Origin: Syntrophus sp. (in: bacteria)
GTDB taxonomy: Bacteria > Desulfobacterota > Syntrophia > Syntrophales > UBA5619
NCBI GenBank assembly: GCA_013824905.1
Contig: PNOO01000001.1
Span: 1-29,881, forward strand
Length of the DNA stretch: 29,881 nt
Direction of reading: 5' to 3'
This document shows, in pieces, positions 8,384-16,096 of the stretch (within the stretch, counting starts at the first letter, position 1; each line of letters starts with the position of its first letter). The notes below the pieces were generated by a model that worked only from the letters and a program-made list of their open reading frames with translations, was not told the origin of the DNA and did not search any database. Made by a program: the position numbers and the translations under genes.

Positions 8384-8638
8384 TCATCTCCCCCATTCCT
8401 TCGCCCCCTTGCGGGCCGCTTCCAGTTTCGTCACCAGGACACGGATTTCGTCATCTGTCTTCCCGGCAATACGTGCCGCGTTGATTGCCTCTACTTCGTC
8501 AGATGGCCACCCGACCGCCCGAGCTCCGAGGGACACTGGCTTTGTCCATAACCCTTGCGAAACCCGTAAATAAATGGTGGAGCGGGAAAGCCCTGATTCA
8601 GATTTGACAGCCGGAATCCTTAGTATGGTACGCTTCAT
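8384..8638 (-). CDS. AlpA-family phage-type transcriptional regulator
   Basis: Protein of 84 residues. RIPAVKSESGLSRSTIYLRV followed by FxKPVxLGxRxVGW-type sequence (here LWTKPVSLGARAVGW) and SDEVEAI is the standard AlpA/Prophage CP4-57 regulator pattern, a winged-HTH/MerR-like DNA-binding domain. AlpA proteins activate integrase or excisionase genes of P4-like islands, which fits the P4-type integrase at the far end. The start at 8638 has a strong AAGGAGG 8 nt upstream; a longer frame to 8707 has no support. The C-terminal tail (KTDDEIRVLVTKLEAARK) is helical and charged. Confidence 0.85.
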   Translation of the reverse strand: MKRTILRIPAVKSESGLSRSTIYLRVSQGLWTKPVSLGARAVGWPSDEVEAINAARIAGKTDDEIRVLVTKLEAARKGAKEWGR

Positions 8639-8686
8639 CTTCAAACCTCCTTGAAAGGTATTGGAAATCTTGAGACGAAGCGTAGA

Positions 8687-8703
8687 TGGGCGATTTGGGC
8701 GAT
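8687..8703 (+). repeat. Direct repeat TGGGCGAT upstream of the AlpA gene
   Basis: TGGGCGAT occurs at 8687-8694 and 8696-8703, 9 bp apart, about 50-65 bp upstream of the AlpA start codon. A third copy, TGGGCGAA, forms part of the hairpin at 8853. The spacing, near one helical turn, would suit a regulator-binding site. No good sigma-70 promoter was seen. Confidence 0.25.
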
Positions 8704-8756
8704 ACAATACCCAGGCAAAGCTAAGCTTTTACTCGATATTTCTATATAATTCAGCT

Positions 8757-8887
8757 AGTTGTATGTTTCATAGGAGTTGCACCATAATAGGCGAAATTGA
8801 TATTTTACTGCGGAAAGTGGCAAGAAAACGTAGGTTTACCGGAAGGTGGAATTGGGCGAAAAATTTCCGCCCAACTTTTTTTATTTT
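8757..8887 (+). ncRNA. Candidate small RNA ending in an orphan terminator
   Basis: The stretch 8639-8966 holds no convincing protein gene. On the plus strand a perfect -10 box TATAAT (8745-8750, no good -35 box) lies about 105 bp before an intrinsic terminator (8852-8887). A transcript of roughly 130 nt starting near 8757 is therefore possible, antisense in direction to all island genes. This is inferred from signals only; no known RNA family was recognised. Confidence 0.3.
8852..8887 (+). terminator. Intrinsic terminator on the plus strand
   Basis: TTGGGCG (8852-8858) pairs with CGCCCAA (8868-8874), with further A:T pairs possible inside the loop. It is followed by CTTTTTTTATTTTT. No plus-strand gene lies before it in the island. 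Confidence 0.65.
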
Positions 8888-8966
8888 TGGTTCATCAGGT
8901 TAATGCGTACTTCTCTCTCGTTCACCTACCTACTGTTCAGGGACTAGCAGTTGTGACAACCGAACA

Positions 8967-9280
8967 TTACTGATAGAAAGAAAGTAATGTACAGTTCAGC
9001 GACAGAACTTGGAGACTGCCGCTGATCCGCATGGTTTCCCTGCATTTCAGGCAAGTGAGCAGATCGATCTCATAGTTTTTTTGAATCAGATTGACCCAGC
9101 TTGTTCTGGCATGCCGCCGGTGACCTGTTTGATTCGATGATTTACGGGATTGAGCCGTCTTTGGCTCTCTTCTGCCTTTTCCCCCCGAGTGCCGTTGCTC
9201 TATCAACCGTAGTACCAAACCATCTGTTCTCCCCGGTTTGGGACATCCGAACACATGGACGCGAGCCATTCTTGGGCGTC
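8967..9280 (-). pseudogene. Decayed C-terminal end of an IS91-family-like transposase
   Basis: Reading the minus strand, one frame gives DAQEWLASMCSDVPNRGEQMVWYYG followed by two stop codons and then SNGTRGE. IS91/IS801-type transposases usually read EWLAxxxxHIPxxGEQxVRYYGWYSNxxRGxR here, so the two stops replace the expected W and Y. A shift of frame then gives SWVNLIQKNYEIDLLTCLKC, matching the family's zinc-knuckle-like end (WAxLIxKIYEVDPLxCPKCGGxMRI). At least two nonsense changes and one frameshift are present and nothing upstream in the island encodes the rest. The remnant directly follows, and slightly precedes the end of, the Roco gene's minus-strand 3' region. Confidence 0.6.
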
Positions 9281-9296
9281 GCAGCCCTTCCGGTCT

Positions 9297-12200
9297 TTAC
9301 CGTTTCGTCGACGGCATGTCGTGTTTCGCTGCTGCCGGACCAGCAGCAGGCCTTGGCTTCGCAGCGTCGGGCGGCTTGGGATTGAGAGGTGGCAACGTTG
9401 TCCCTTCGTTTTGTAACTGTATGGCCTGTTTGGGTTTGTCCGCAATGAAGTTGGTGTAGAAGGTATAGAACCCGGTTAACCCGACAAGAATCCCGATTAT
9501 CCAATAGATGCTATTCAACCATGTAGTTTTTTCCTTTTGTTGTGTTGGTGTTGGTGGAAGCGTCATTTGTATCGACAGTTGTTGGTTTTGGTGAAACTTG
9601 CCTTCCCTTAAAAGCGTGGTGAGGATTTCTTGCACCTGATCCTTCGACATCATGTCGCGATTCATTTGATCATCCGGATAGTGATCGAGGTCACGCTCAT
9701 AGGCTCGGTGTTCCACAATGCCGCCGAGCAGATCCGCGATGGAGACGTTTCTGAATGGATATGGTGGCTTCTCACACCGAATATGAAACTCGTTTGCAGT
9801 GATATAATCTTGAAGTCGTGAAAGCTCGAACATGGTGGGGTTTGGAATTTCGCGACAAATGGGGCAGGTGCATGGCACGAGCGGTTCCACGTCCACCCTT
9901 GGGAAAGACTGTATGTGTACCGCGTCGATGGTGCCACGGATAAGGGCTAGAAAATCCTTGACCGGAAGCCGGTTTCCTCTGACCGAAATATCGATGAGTT
10001 TGAGACCCTCTTTGGAAAGATCCTTTTTAACCAATGCCTTGCATCCGTCCTTGCATAGAATGATGCCGCTCTTCCACACCAGGTCCTCTTTGTCGGGGTT
10101 TTTCGCAATCCAGTCATTCAAGCGAACGATGAGCCGGGTGATGATCCCTTCGGGCATGAACTTGTACCTGTACTGAAAGGACAAGGTGCCTTTTTTGTCC
10201 CAATTGTTGGCCTCCACCGGCGCCACGTCCGAAAGCAGTAGCGGCGCGATGAACGTGTCGGCTTTACCTTTTCCTCCTTCAACGCGGTAAACGAGGTCGA
10301 ACTCCTTTTTCTGCATCAGGTTGAGGAGCTTGTTCTTTTCCTCAAAGCTGTATTGATCGCTCCATTTGTCGAATAGCAGCGTTTTTTCAAACCGGCCATG
10401 GGTCTTCTCGATGTCCTTGTCCGACAGGATCATGTACACGGCCTTTGATATCCACTGAGGATTGACGAACAACGTGTCCGCCAGGGCTGTGTCGTTTCGA
10501 AAGTGAAGAATAATGCCGAGGGTGTTGAGAAAGTTGCATACCGCGAGTTGGTCCGCCTCTTCGGTGATTTCCTGCTTCTTGCAGATCTCCTTGAAATCGG
10601 CCATCGTGATATGGTTCTTCCTCTGTTGTTCGATGACGGCTTCCCGAACCCTGATCCAACTTGCCGGCAGTTCTTCTCCCACGTGTTTTAGACCTGTCAA
10701 CAGCTTTTTGATTTGAGAGGCGATGCCGGCAAAGCGATAGTCTTCCTTGAATAGATTGATATCCTCATACTCGAGGACTCTCAAATCGTTGCCGTACCGG
10801 TTTTTATACAGGTTCCAATCAAATCCTGTAGAAGATTCGATGTTCTTTCGATTGCGAACCACCAGCACAGGGCTGTCTTTGCCGAGAAGATGGATGATTC
10901 GGAACCAGTAGTCGATGTTGGGACAGTCTTTTCGATCATCCAGCATCAGGACGTAGAGGGCATCCTCCGTGAGAAAGAACTGGTGGATATAGTATTGAAT
11001 CTGCTGTCCTCCGAAGTCCCACAGGTGCGCTTTAAAGGACTTCTTTCCCTCGGCTGTGTATTCGAAATCAAACAGCCAATTCATGTATACGTTGATGCCC
11101 AAGGTAGAATCTTCTTCCCGCGATGGGTCGATTCTGTACGTATCATCCACCAGTCGCTTCATGAGCGATGTCTTGCCGGCCTTGGGTTCTCCCACAAAGA
11201 GCACCTTGGCTTCGTAGAGCTTATCCTTCTTTTTGGCCTTCTGTCGGTAGAAGCTGCGGATATCTTCAATATTGGCAAGTTGGACTACATAGCTTTTAGG
11301 TAAATCCGATACCGTTGTTTTTTCAAGAAGCAGATGGCGAAGATTCAATAAACTCAAAATGATTGCAAGACTTGTGAGTTTGTTTCCGCTGAGGTCGAGA
11401 GCGGTCAGCCCTTTAAGCTCTTTTAGGAACGAGAAGTCAGTGAGGTTGTTTCCGCTGAGGTCGAGAGCGGTCAGCCCTTTGAGCTCTTTTAGGAACGAGA
11501 CGTCCGTGAGTTTGTTTCCGCTGAGGTAGAGAGAGGTCAGCCCTTTGAGCTCTTTTAGGAACGAGACGTCCGTGAGGTTGTTTCCGCTGAGGTAGAGAAA
11601 GGTCAGCCCTTTGAGCTCTTTTAGGAACGAGACGTCCGTGAGTTTGTTAAAGTTGAGGCAGAGAGCGGTCAGCCCTTTGAGCTCTTTTAGGAACGAGACG
11701 TCAGTGAGGTTGTAAAAGCTGAGGTCGAGAAAGGTCAGCCCTTTGAGCTCTTTTAGGAACGAGACGTCAGTGAGGTTGTAAAAGCTGAGGTAGAGAGCGG
11801 TCAGCCCTTTGAGCTCTTTTAGGAACGAGACGTCCTTGAGGTTGTTAAAGCTGAGGTCGAGAGAGGTCAGCCCTTTGAGCTCTTTTAGGAACGAGACGTC
11901 CTTGAGGTTGTTAAAGCTGAGGTCGAGAGAGGTCAACCCTTTGAGCTCTTTTAGGAACGAGACGTCCGTGAGGTTGTTTCTGCTGAGGTCGAGAAAGGTC
12001 AGCCCTTTGAGCTCTTTTAGGAACGAGACGTCCTTGAGTTTGTTTCTACTGAGGTCGAGAGAGGTCAGCCCTTTGAGCTCTTTTAGGAACGAGAAGTCCG
12101 TGAGTTTGTTTCCGCTGAGGTAGCGAGAGGTCAACCCTTTGAGCTCTTTTAGGAACGAGAAGTCCGTGAGTTTGTTTCCGCTGAGGTCGAGAGAGGTCAG

Positions 12201-12761
12201 CCCTTTGAGCTCTTTTAGGAACGAGACGTCCGTGAGGTTATTTCCACTAAGGTCGAGAGAGGTCAGCCCTTTGAGCTCTTTTAGGAACGAGAAGTCCGTG
12301 AGTTTGTTTCCGCTGAGGTCGAGAGAGGTCAGCCCTTTGAGCTCTTTTAGGAACGAGACGTCCGTGAGGTTGTTAAAGCTGAGGTAGAGAGAGGTCAGTC
12401 CTTTGAGCTCTTTTAGGAACGAGAAGTCCGTGAGGTAGGGTGCCGAGATGCTGAGTATTTTAAGCTTGTGCAACCGGTTAAGAAAAACAAAATCACGAAT
12501 ATCGTTGAAGCGGATAATCAACGTTTCAATCTCTTGAAGGTCGCCGAGCAACCTGCCCTCGGAAAAGCAGGTATTGTTCAGCCAAAGGGTTACGATGTTT
12601 CCGCTTTCGCTAAAAAAATAGCCCCGTTTGGGTCGATCGGGGTACGTTTCCAATTCATCAAGATTGAGTTCAGGAAACGGTACACCTATCTGTACACCTA
12701 TCTGCTCGATGATGCGCATATCCGATATGTTGTCGGTTGAAGTGATTGAACTTGTTTCCAT
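9297..12761 (-). CDS. LRR-Roc-COR (Roco) GTPase with C-terminal membrane anchor
   Basis: Protein of 1154 residues. Sixteen near-identical 22-residue SDS22-like leucine-rich repeats occupy 110-461 (consensus LTDVSFLKELKGLTSLDLSGNK), with a degenerate seventeenth to about 483. The Roc GTPase follows: P-loop GEPKAGKT 524-531, WDFGGQ 581-586, and NRKN 636-639 where NKxD is usual. The COR domain (LFVNPQWISKAVYMIL) mediates dimerisation in Roco proteins. A Cys cluster (C964, C966, C969, C996) may bind zinc. One membrane helix lies at about 1081-1104, then a Pro/Ala-rich tail of about 50 residues, so the large N-terminal part is probably cytoplasmic. Bacterial Roco functions are poorly known; an NLR-like sensor role in defence is an inference from its neighbours. 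No clear ribosome site precedes the ATG. Confidence 0.88.
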   Translation of the reverse strand: METSSITSTDNISDMRIIEQIGVQIGVPFPELNLDELETYPDRPKRGYFFSESGNIVTLWLNNTCFSEGRLLGDLQEIETLIIRFNDIRDFVFLNRLHKLKILSISAPYLTDFSFLKELKGLTSLYLSFNNLTDVSFLKELKGLTSLDLSGNKLTDFSFLKELKGLTSLDLSGNNLTDVSFLKELKGLTSLDLSGNKLTDFSFLKELKGLTSRYLSGNKLTDFSFLKELKGLTSLDLSRNKLKDVSFLKELKGLTFLDLSRNNLTDVSFLKELKGLTSLDLSFNNLKDVSFLKELKGLTSLDLSFNNLKDVSFLKELKGLTALYLSFYNLTDVSFLKELKGLTFLDLSFYNLTDVSFLKELKGLTALCLNFNKLTDVSFLKELKGLTFLYLSGNNLTDVSFLKELKGLTSLYLSGNKLTDVSFLKELKGLTALDLSGNNLTDFSFLKELKGLTALDLSGNKLTSLAIILSLLNLRHLLLEKTTVSDLPKSYVVQLANIEDIRSFYRQKAKKKDKLYEAKVLFVGEPKAGKTSLMKRLVDDTYRIDPSREEDSTLGINVYMNWLFDFEYTAEGKKSFKAHLWDFGGQQIQYYIHQFFLTEDALYVLMLDDRKDCPNIDYWFRIIHLLGKDSPVLVVRNRKNIESSTGFDWNLYKNRYGNDLRVLEYEDINLFKEDYRFAGIASQIKKLLTGLKHVGEELPASWIRVREAVIEQQRKNHITMADFKEICKKQEITEEADQLAVCNFLNTLGIILHFRNDTALADTLFVNPQWISKAVYMILSDKDIEKTHGRFEKTLLFDKWSDQYSFEEKNKLLNLMQKKEFDLVYRVEGGKGKADTFIAPLLLSDVAPVEANNWDKKGTLSFQYRYKFMPEGIITRLIVRLNDWIAKNPDKEDLVWKSGIILCKDGCKALVKKDLSKEGLKLIDISVRGNRLPVKDFLALIRGTIDAVHIQSFPRVDVEPLVPCTCPICREIPNPTMFELSRLQDYITANEFHIRCEKPPYPFRNVSIADLLGGIVEHRAYERDLDHYPDDQMNRDMMSKDQVQEILTTLLREGKFHQNQQLSIQMTLPPTPTQQKEKTTWLNSIYWIIGILVGLTGFYTFYTNFIADKPKQAIQLQNEGTTLPPLNPKPPDAAKPRPAAGPAAAKHDMPSTKR
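11379..12434 (-). repeat. 66-bp tandem repeat array (16 units) encoding leucine-rich repeats
   Basis: Sixteen head-to-tail 66-bp units share the core CCTTTGAGCTCTTTTAGGAA almost without change. Differences between units fall mostly in codons for repeat positions 2, 4, 15, 17, 20, 21 and 22. Such DNA similarity allows unit gain or loss by slippage or recombination. Confidence 0.95.
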
Positions 12762-12798
12762 AGGCCGTAAGTATGAGGACGGGGGGGTTGTATGTCAA

Positions 12799-12826
12799 GG
12801 TGATTTTTCGCAGGTGATTTTTCGCA
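12799..12826 (+). repeat. Tandem 14-bp duplication upstream of the Roco gene
   Basis: GGTGATTTTTCGCA is present twice head to tail (12799-12812, 12813-12826) in the 104-bp gap between the Roco start codon and the stop of the preceding gene. It could be an operator or a simple slippage product. Confidence 0.5.
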
Positions 12827-12865
12827 ACCTGTTGTGTCGATAGTTCATATTAATCGGACGAATCT

Positions 12866-13654
12866 TTATTGTTTCATTCGTTTACGGATGGTTTCTGCAT
12901 CGCGGCCTTGGGCAATGTTCAGCTTGGCAATCTGCTGAGAGCACCAAACGCCGGACATCCCAGGGCGTTTTCTTCGCAATGCACGATATTCCTTCCGCCA
13001 GCTCTCGTACATGGCTTTTGTATCCAGCTTGCGAGCTTCCATCCTGGCGTTGCTTGGCGTGTAGCGGTTATCTGCCGTGGTAGTGGAATCGGCCAGCCGT
13101 CGGATCTGCACAGCATCGAGCATATATGCGCCTTCGTGAAATTCAATGAACTCGGCCAACGGGACCTTGCTGTTCCCGGCGACCAGGGTCAACGCGCCCG
13201 AAGCTTCGAGGCATAGCATCTGGCTGCGTTTATCACCGAAAACAATGCCAATTTCCCATCGGCCGGCACTATCTGCTTGCCTGGCGGGGTGGCGCAGATC
13301 AAGGCAAGATGCGACAAAGCCGGATACCAAATCGGGACTGCACTGCCATTGTATTAACCTTTCGGGGGGAACCGGCACCCGATTTATATCGCTGCGCTTG
13401 TCACAAAGGATAAACGATGCCTGGGTGCCTGCTGTTGCGAGCAGGGTACGCAAGGGCATTACACAATTGCTCTCGCACCCTGGACATATAGCGCTTGATG
13501 CCGGACGCGCTTTTACGATCAGCTTTTGGGATTTCATGGCCTTAACTGCCGCCCTGGGCCATTGGCGCAAATCTTCATCATTAACCAGAACCGCAGTATC
13601 CTGGCAGGCACCCACACATCCCAAAAGCTCAAGCAATGCATCAATTGACGTCAT
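12866..13654 (-). CDS. Uncharacterised island protein with Cys cluster and HTH-like C-terminus
   Basis: Protein of 262 residues that I do not recognise. Visible features are a Cys cluster CPGCESNC at about 57-64, possibly part of a zinc site, and a basic C-terminal segment (YESWRKEYRALRRKRPGMS, then SQQIAKLNIAQGRDAETIRKRM) whose pattern looks like a helix-turn-helix with TIRKRM as recognition helix. No membrane segment or signal peptide is seen. Its start codon overlaps the stop of the upstream gene as ATGA, so the two are translationally coupled and probably work together. The partner is equally uncharacterised. DNA binding is an inference from the C-terminus only. Confidence 0.75.
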   Translation of the reverse strand: MTSIDALLELLGCVGACQDTAVLVNDEDLRQWPRAAVKAMKSQKLIVKARPASSAICPGCESNCVMPLRTLLATAGTQASFILCDKRSDINRVPVPPERLIQWQCSPDLVSGFVASCLDLRHPARQADSAGRWEIGIVFGDKRSQMLCLEASGALTLVAGNSKVPLAEFIEFHEGAYMLDAVQIRRLADSTTTADNRYTPSNARMEARKLDTKAMYESWRKEYRALRRKRPGMSGVWCSQQIAKLNIAQGRDAETIRKRMKQ

Positions 13655-14871
13655 AATTTAACCGGTCTTTTCCCCTCGGGATTTTTCGCCGGTTCCTTGG
13701 GCTCGATCCCGGACGCTTCCAGCATGTCGCGCAGTTTTAGCCCCAGCTCGTCGTATTTGAGAGAGCAAGAATTGGGATATGTAATACGGATGGAAATCCG
13801 TTTCGCGGGTTTGTTGGAATCCACAACAACTGACGCCGATAGCTCAACCTGTGTGAGGTTGTACATATCCAAAGGGATTGCCTTTCCGATCTGGTCGAGC
13901 AAGACGTAGATGGCATCAGAGTTTCGCGAGGTATCGGCTTCCAGCGTAATGCGATCCCCTTTCTTAATCTGCGAGGAAAGCCGCAGTTTCTTAACCGTCA
14001 CTTCCTCGATGCCGCTGCCAACGTCGTAGGTGAAATCAAAACCTCTCTGGCGCAGCGGAGTCAGATCATAGATTCGTTCGTCTTTTGGATCAGGCGGCAG
14101 TTCATCGATCTTGAGAATCGCCGTTGCGAACATGCCCTGGAGAGGTTCAATGGCCTTATAAGACCCGCGAAAGTTCAGGTCGAGGGAACCCTCCTTTTGC
14201 GAGTAAACATAAATGACCTCGAAAGCGGGATTGTGAGGCCGACGGTCAAACTCGCCATTGACCCATTCGATGCTTTGCTGCGAATAATCTTCGGGATAGG
14301 CGAAAAAATAATCAAGTTCTCCCCGCCGGAAAGGTTCTACCACACAGTTTTTTCCCCGGCCCTCAGTATGGTGGAAATAATGGCGGATCAGCGCGGCCAG
14401 TTGCTGAAGGCTGGCCTCATCCACCGCTGCTGTTCGGTGCGGTAGATTTTTACGCTTGCGCCAATAGGGCATCGTATCCGCATGATAGAAGAGCGTGGCC
14501 CCCCTCCAGAAACAATTGTGATCCAAAAAGGTGGCCATTGCACGTTCATAGTGATTGGATAGGGCCGACAGCTTTTCAATAAAGGTCTTGAGAGCATCCG
14601 GGGTTTCCCGCATTTGCCAGTTTGCCTCGTCAATGATCGCCTGAAAGCCCTTTTCGCAGCTCATCTCGAAGATGTCCCGAAACTCTGAATCCATCTTATT
14701 ACGCTGGCTGTCCGGCAGAGCCAGCCAGGCCTCAAATAGCTCATCCGGCTTGCCCTCCTTCATAGCGGTGAAGTCCATATTGCCAAACAACCCACGCTCA
14801 TTAAAGTAGCGTCCAAGCAGAGCATTCGGCATCTGTCGGAGGAAGTTTTTTGTTGAGTATTGCCCGGCCAT
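13651..14871 (-). CDS. Uncharacterised island protein, first gene of a coupled pair
   Basis: Protein of 406 residues, not recognised. It begins MAGQYSTKNFLRQMPNALLGRYF, is mixed alpha/beta throughout, and has no transmembrane helix. The region of about 200-260 contains several aromatic and acidic residues (RGELDYFFAYPEDYSQQSIEW). The C-terminal third is beta-rich. No nuclease, ATPase or methylase motif is evident. The start at 14871 has AAAGGAGATCAC directly upstream; an ATG at 14892 lacks a ribosome site. It is read from a good sigma-70-like promoter (14908-14937) and its stop overlaps the next gene's start (ATGA), forming a two-gene operon. The setting between a Roco GTPase and a restriction-type operon suggests a defence role, which is inference only. 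Confidence 0.78.
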   Translation of the reverse strand: MAGQYSTKNFLRQMPNALLGRYFNERGLFGNMDFTAMKEGKPDELFEAWLALPDSQRNKMDSEFRDIFEMSCEKGFQAIIDEANWQMRETPDALKTFIEKLSALSNHYERAMATFLDHNCFWRGATLFYHADTMPYWRKRKNLPHRTAAVDEASLQQLAALIRHYFHHTEGRGKNCVVEPFRRGELDYFFAYPEDYSQQSIEWVNGEFDRRPHNPAFEVIYVYSQKEGSLDLNFRGSYKAIEPLQGMFATAILKIDELPPDPKDERIYDLTPLRQRGFDFTYDVGSGIEEVTVKKLRLSSQIKKGDRITLEADTSRNSDAIYVLLDQIGKAIPLDMYNLTQVELSASVVVDSNKPAKRISIRITYPNSCSLKYDELGLKLRDMLEASGIEPKEPAKNPEGKRPVKL

Positions 14872-14907
14872 GTGATCTCCTTTCTTTGGCACTTTTTCCG
14901 CAAAACG

Positions 14908-14937
14908 ATAATAATACTTTCAAGTCCTTTAAGTCAA
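14908..14937 (-). promoter_or_regulatory. Sigma-70-like promoter for the uncharacterised gene pair
   Basis: On the minus strand TTGACT (14937-14932) and TATTAT (14913-14908) are separated by 18 bp, ending 36 bp before the start codon at 14871. Confidence 0.55.
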
Positions 14938-15389
14938 CAGAGTCAGTTCTATAGCCGACTTATTCAATTACGACAGAATGGTATCCTGAACCGCAGAAGA
15001 GCGATGAAAACATGAAATGTGCCGGTCAGTCCACTGTGGAGTATTTATTGTAGTCAGTGAATGAGACTGACGCGCTTTTGTAGCAGCTTTCACTCCGTAC
15101 TACTCAGGTAAGATCAAGGAAAATCTGAACCGTACTGGTTATCGCTGTCACTTACAATTGTTGATGGCCAAGATACGACAAGCGTAAAAATTACGGATTG
15201 ATAGCTTCTACGATACGTTTCAGTGATTGGCCTAAAGCGACGCGGAAACCGATCAGCCTGCGAGCATTTGTTGTATGGCCGCTCCTGTAGAGAAATGGGG
15301 GTAGCGGCATCAGGAAGAACATAGTGGCATGTTCTACTCATAATAATTTTTTACACCTCCTACTACTTGGCGGTTCTCGCCACACCCCA
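14938..15389. other. Non-coding stretch between two island operons
   Basis: No recognised gene. A minus-strand frame of 75 codons (15341-15114) begins with an ATG about 14 nt after GGAGGTG, but the encoded peptide (MSRTCHYVLPDAATPISL...) has no family features, so I do not call it. A small hairpin, GGCG-GTTCT-CGCC, lies at 15369-15381 just after the upstream operon's last gene, without a T-tract. Confidence 0.5.
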
Positions 15390-16091
15390 TCAAGTCCTAT
15401 TCCAAGTCGTCCATCTACTCAGTATGGCCGCACCTGGACAGCGGCAGTTCTTGGTAATCGTAACCCAGTTAAATTCATCTATAAGTTTTGGGATAGATGA
15501 GTGTGGTCGGTCCAAGTATCTTGGAAGATCATAAAGTGATATGCCTTGCACTTTGCATTGTGATTCCAGCTGTGAAAGGGCTCTTTTCATATCCATATGG
15601 AAGCGATAGTAAGACTGTCCCGAAGCATCATATTTGAGTTTAGCTCTTATCGGCTCATCCCAAAGTACGAGGGCTTTGGGGCGTAAAGCAAAAAGGATTT
15701 TTGCTGCGCCAGTCGCTCCAATAGAAACTGGTATCCGCCCAGATCCCTTAGCTCTATGACTCGCTATTTTCCCCATCAGGTTTTCATAAGCCCTGCTGGT
15801 TAATTCAAGTTCTTCTGGCAACATCGAGTATAAGTCAGTATCCTTTACAGGCAAGATGTCTCTGTAGTCCTCATACCACTGTAAAATCTCCCCGCTTGCT
15901 TGGTCGTGACACTCCACGGAAAACTGTCTACATCCCCATTTGTTAAGCCAGGTGATGAGAGCCTGCCGATGGTCAGCAGATGTCAAGTCCAAGTCGTCAT
16001 TAATCCTCCCCTGGAAAGAACGATATGAGTTGTCGAAATCGCTCATACTGGCATAGATGTAACATGCAAAAGCAAGTTCGCCCAGGTTCAT
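15390..16091 (-). CDS. Uncharacterised protein, last gene of the restriction-type operon
   Basis: Soluble protein of 233 residues, not recognised. The middle part reads TGAAKILFALRPKALVLWDEPIRAKL, followed by a helical segment and a C-terminal WVTITKNCRCPGAAILSRW. The general impression is a compact, mostly alpha-helical protein with conserved-looking tryptophans. No classic nuclease or ATPase motif is seen. The gene starts 5 bp after the Mrr-type gene stops, with AGGAGGAGG overlapping that gene's last codons, so it belongs to the same operon and is likely made together with the nuclease. A hairpin lacking a T-tract follows. Confidence 0.72.
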   Translation of the reverse strand: MNLGELAFACYIYASMSDFDNSYRSFQGRINDDLDLTSADHRQALITWLNKWGCRQFSVECHDQASGEILQWYEDYRDILPVKDTDLYSMLPEELELTSRAYENLMGKIASHRAKGSGRIPVSIGATGAAKILFALRPKALVLWDEPIRAKLKYDASGQSYYRFHMDMKRALSQLESQCKVQGISLYDLPRYLDRPHSSIPKLIDEFNWVTITKNCRCPGAAILSRWTTWNRT

Positions 16092-16096
16092 AATCT

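Noticed and set aside
8661..8903. 80-codon plus-strand frame upstream of the orphan terminator
   Set aside because: The frame reads through the terminator hairpin and has no ribosome site, so a non-coding transcript is a better explanation.
11379..12434. Regular 66-bp repeats resembling a CRISPR array
   Set aside because: The repeats are contiguous without unique spacers, in frame, and encode leucine-rich repeats inside a large open gene; no cas genes are present.
15114..15341. 75-codon minus-strand frame after GGAGGTG
   Set aside because: Ribosome site spacing is long, the peptide has no family features and is not coupled to neighbours.
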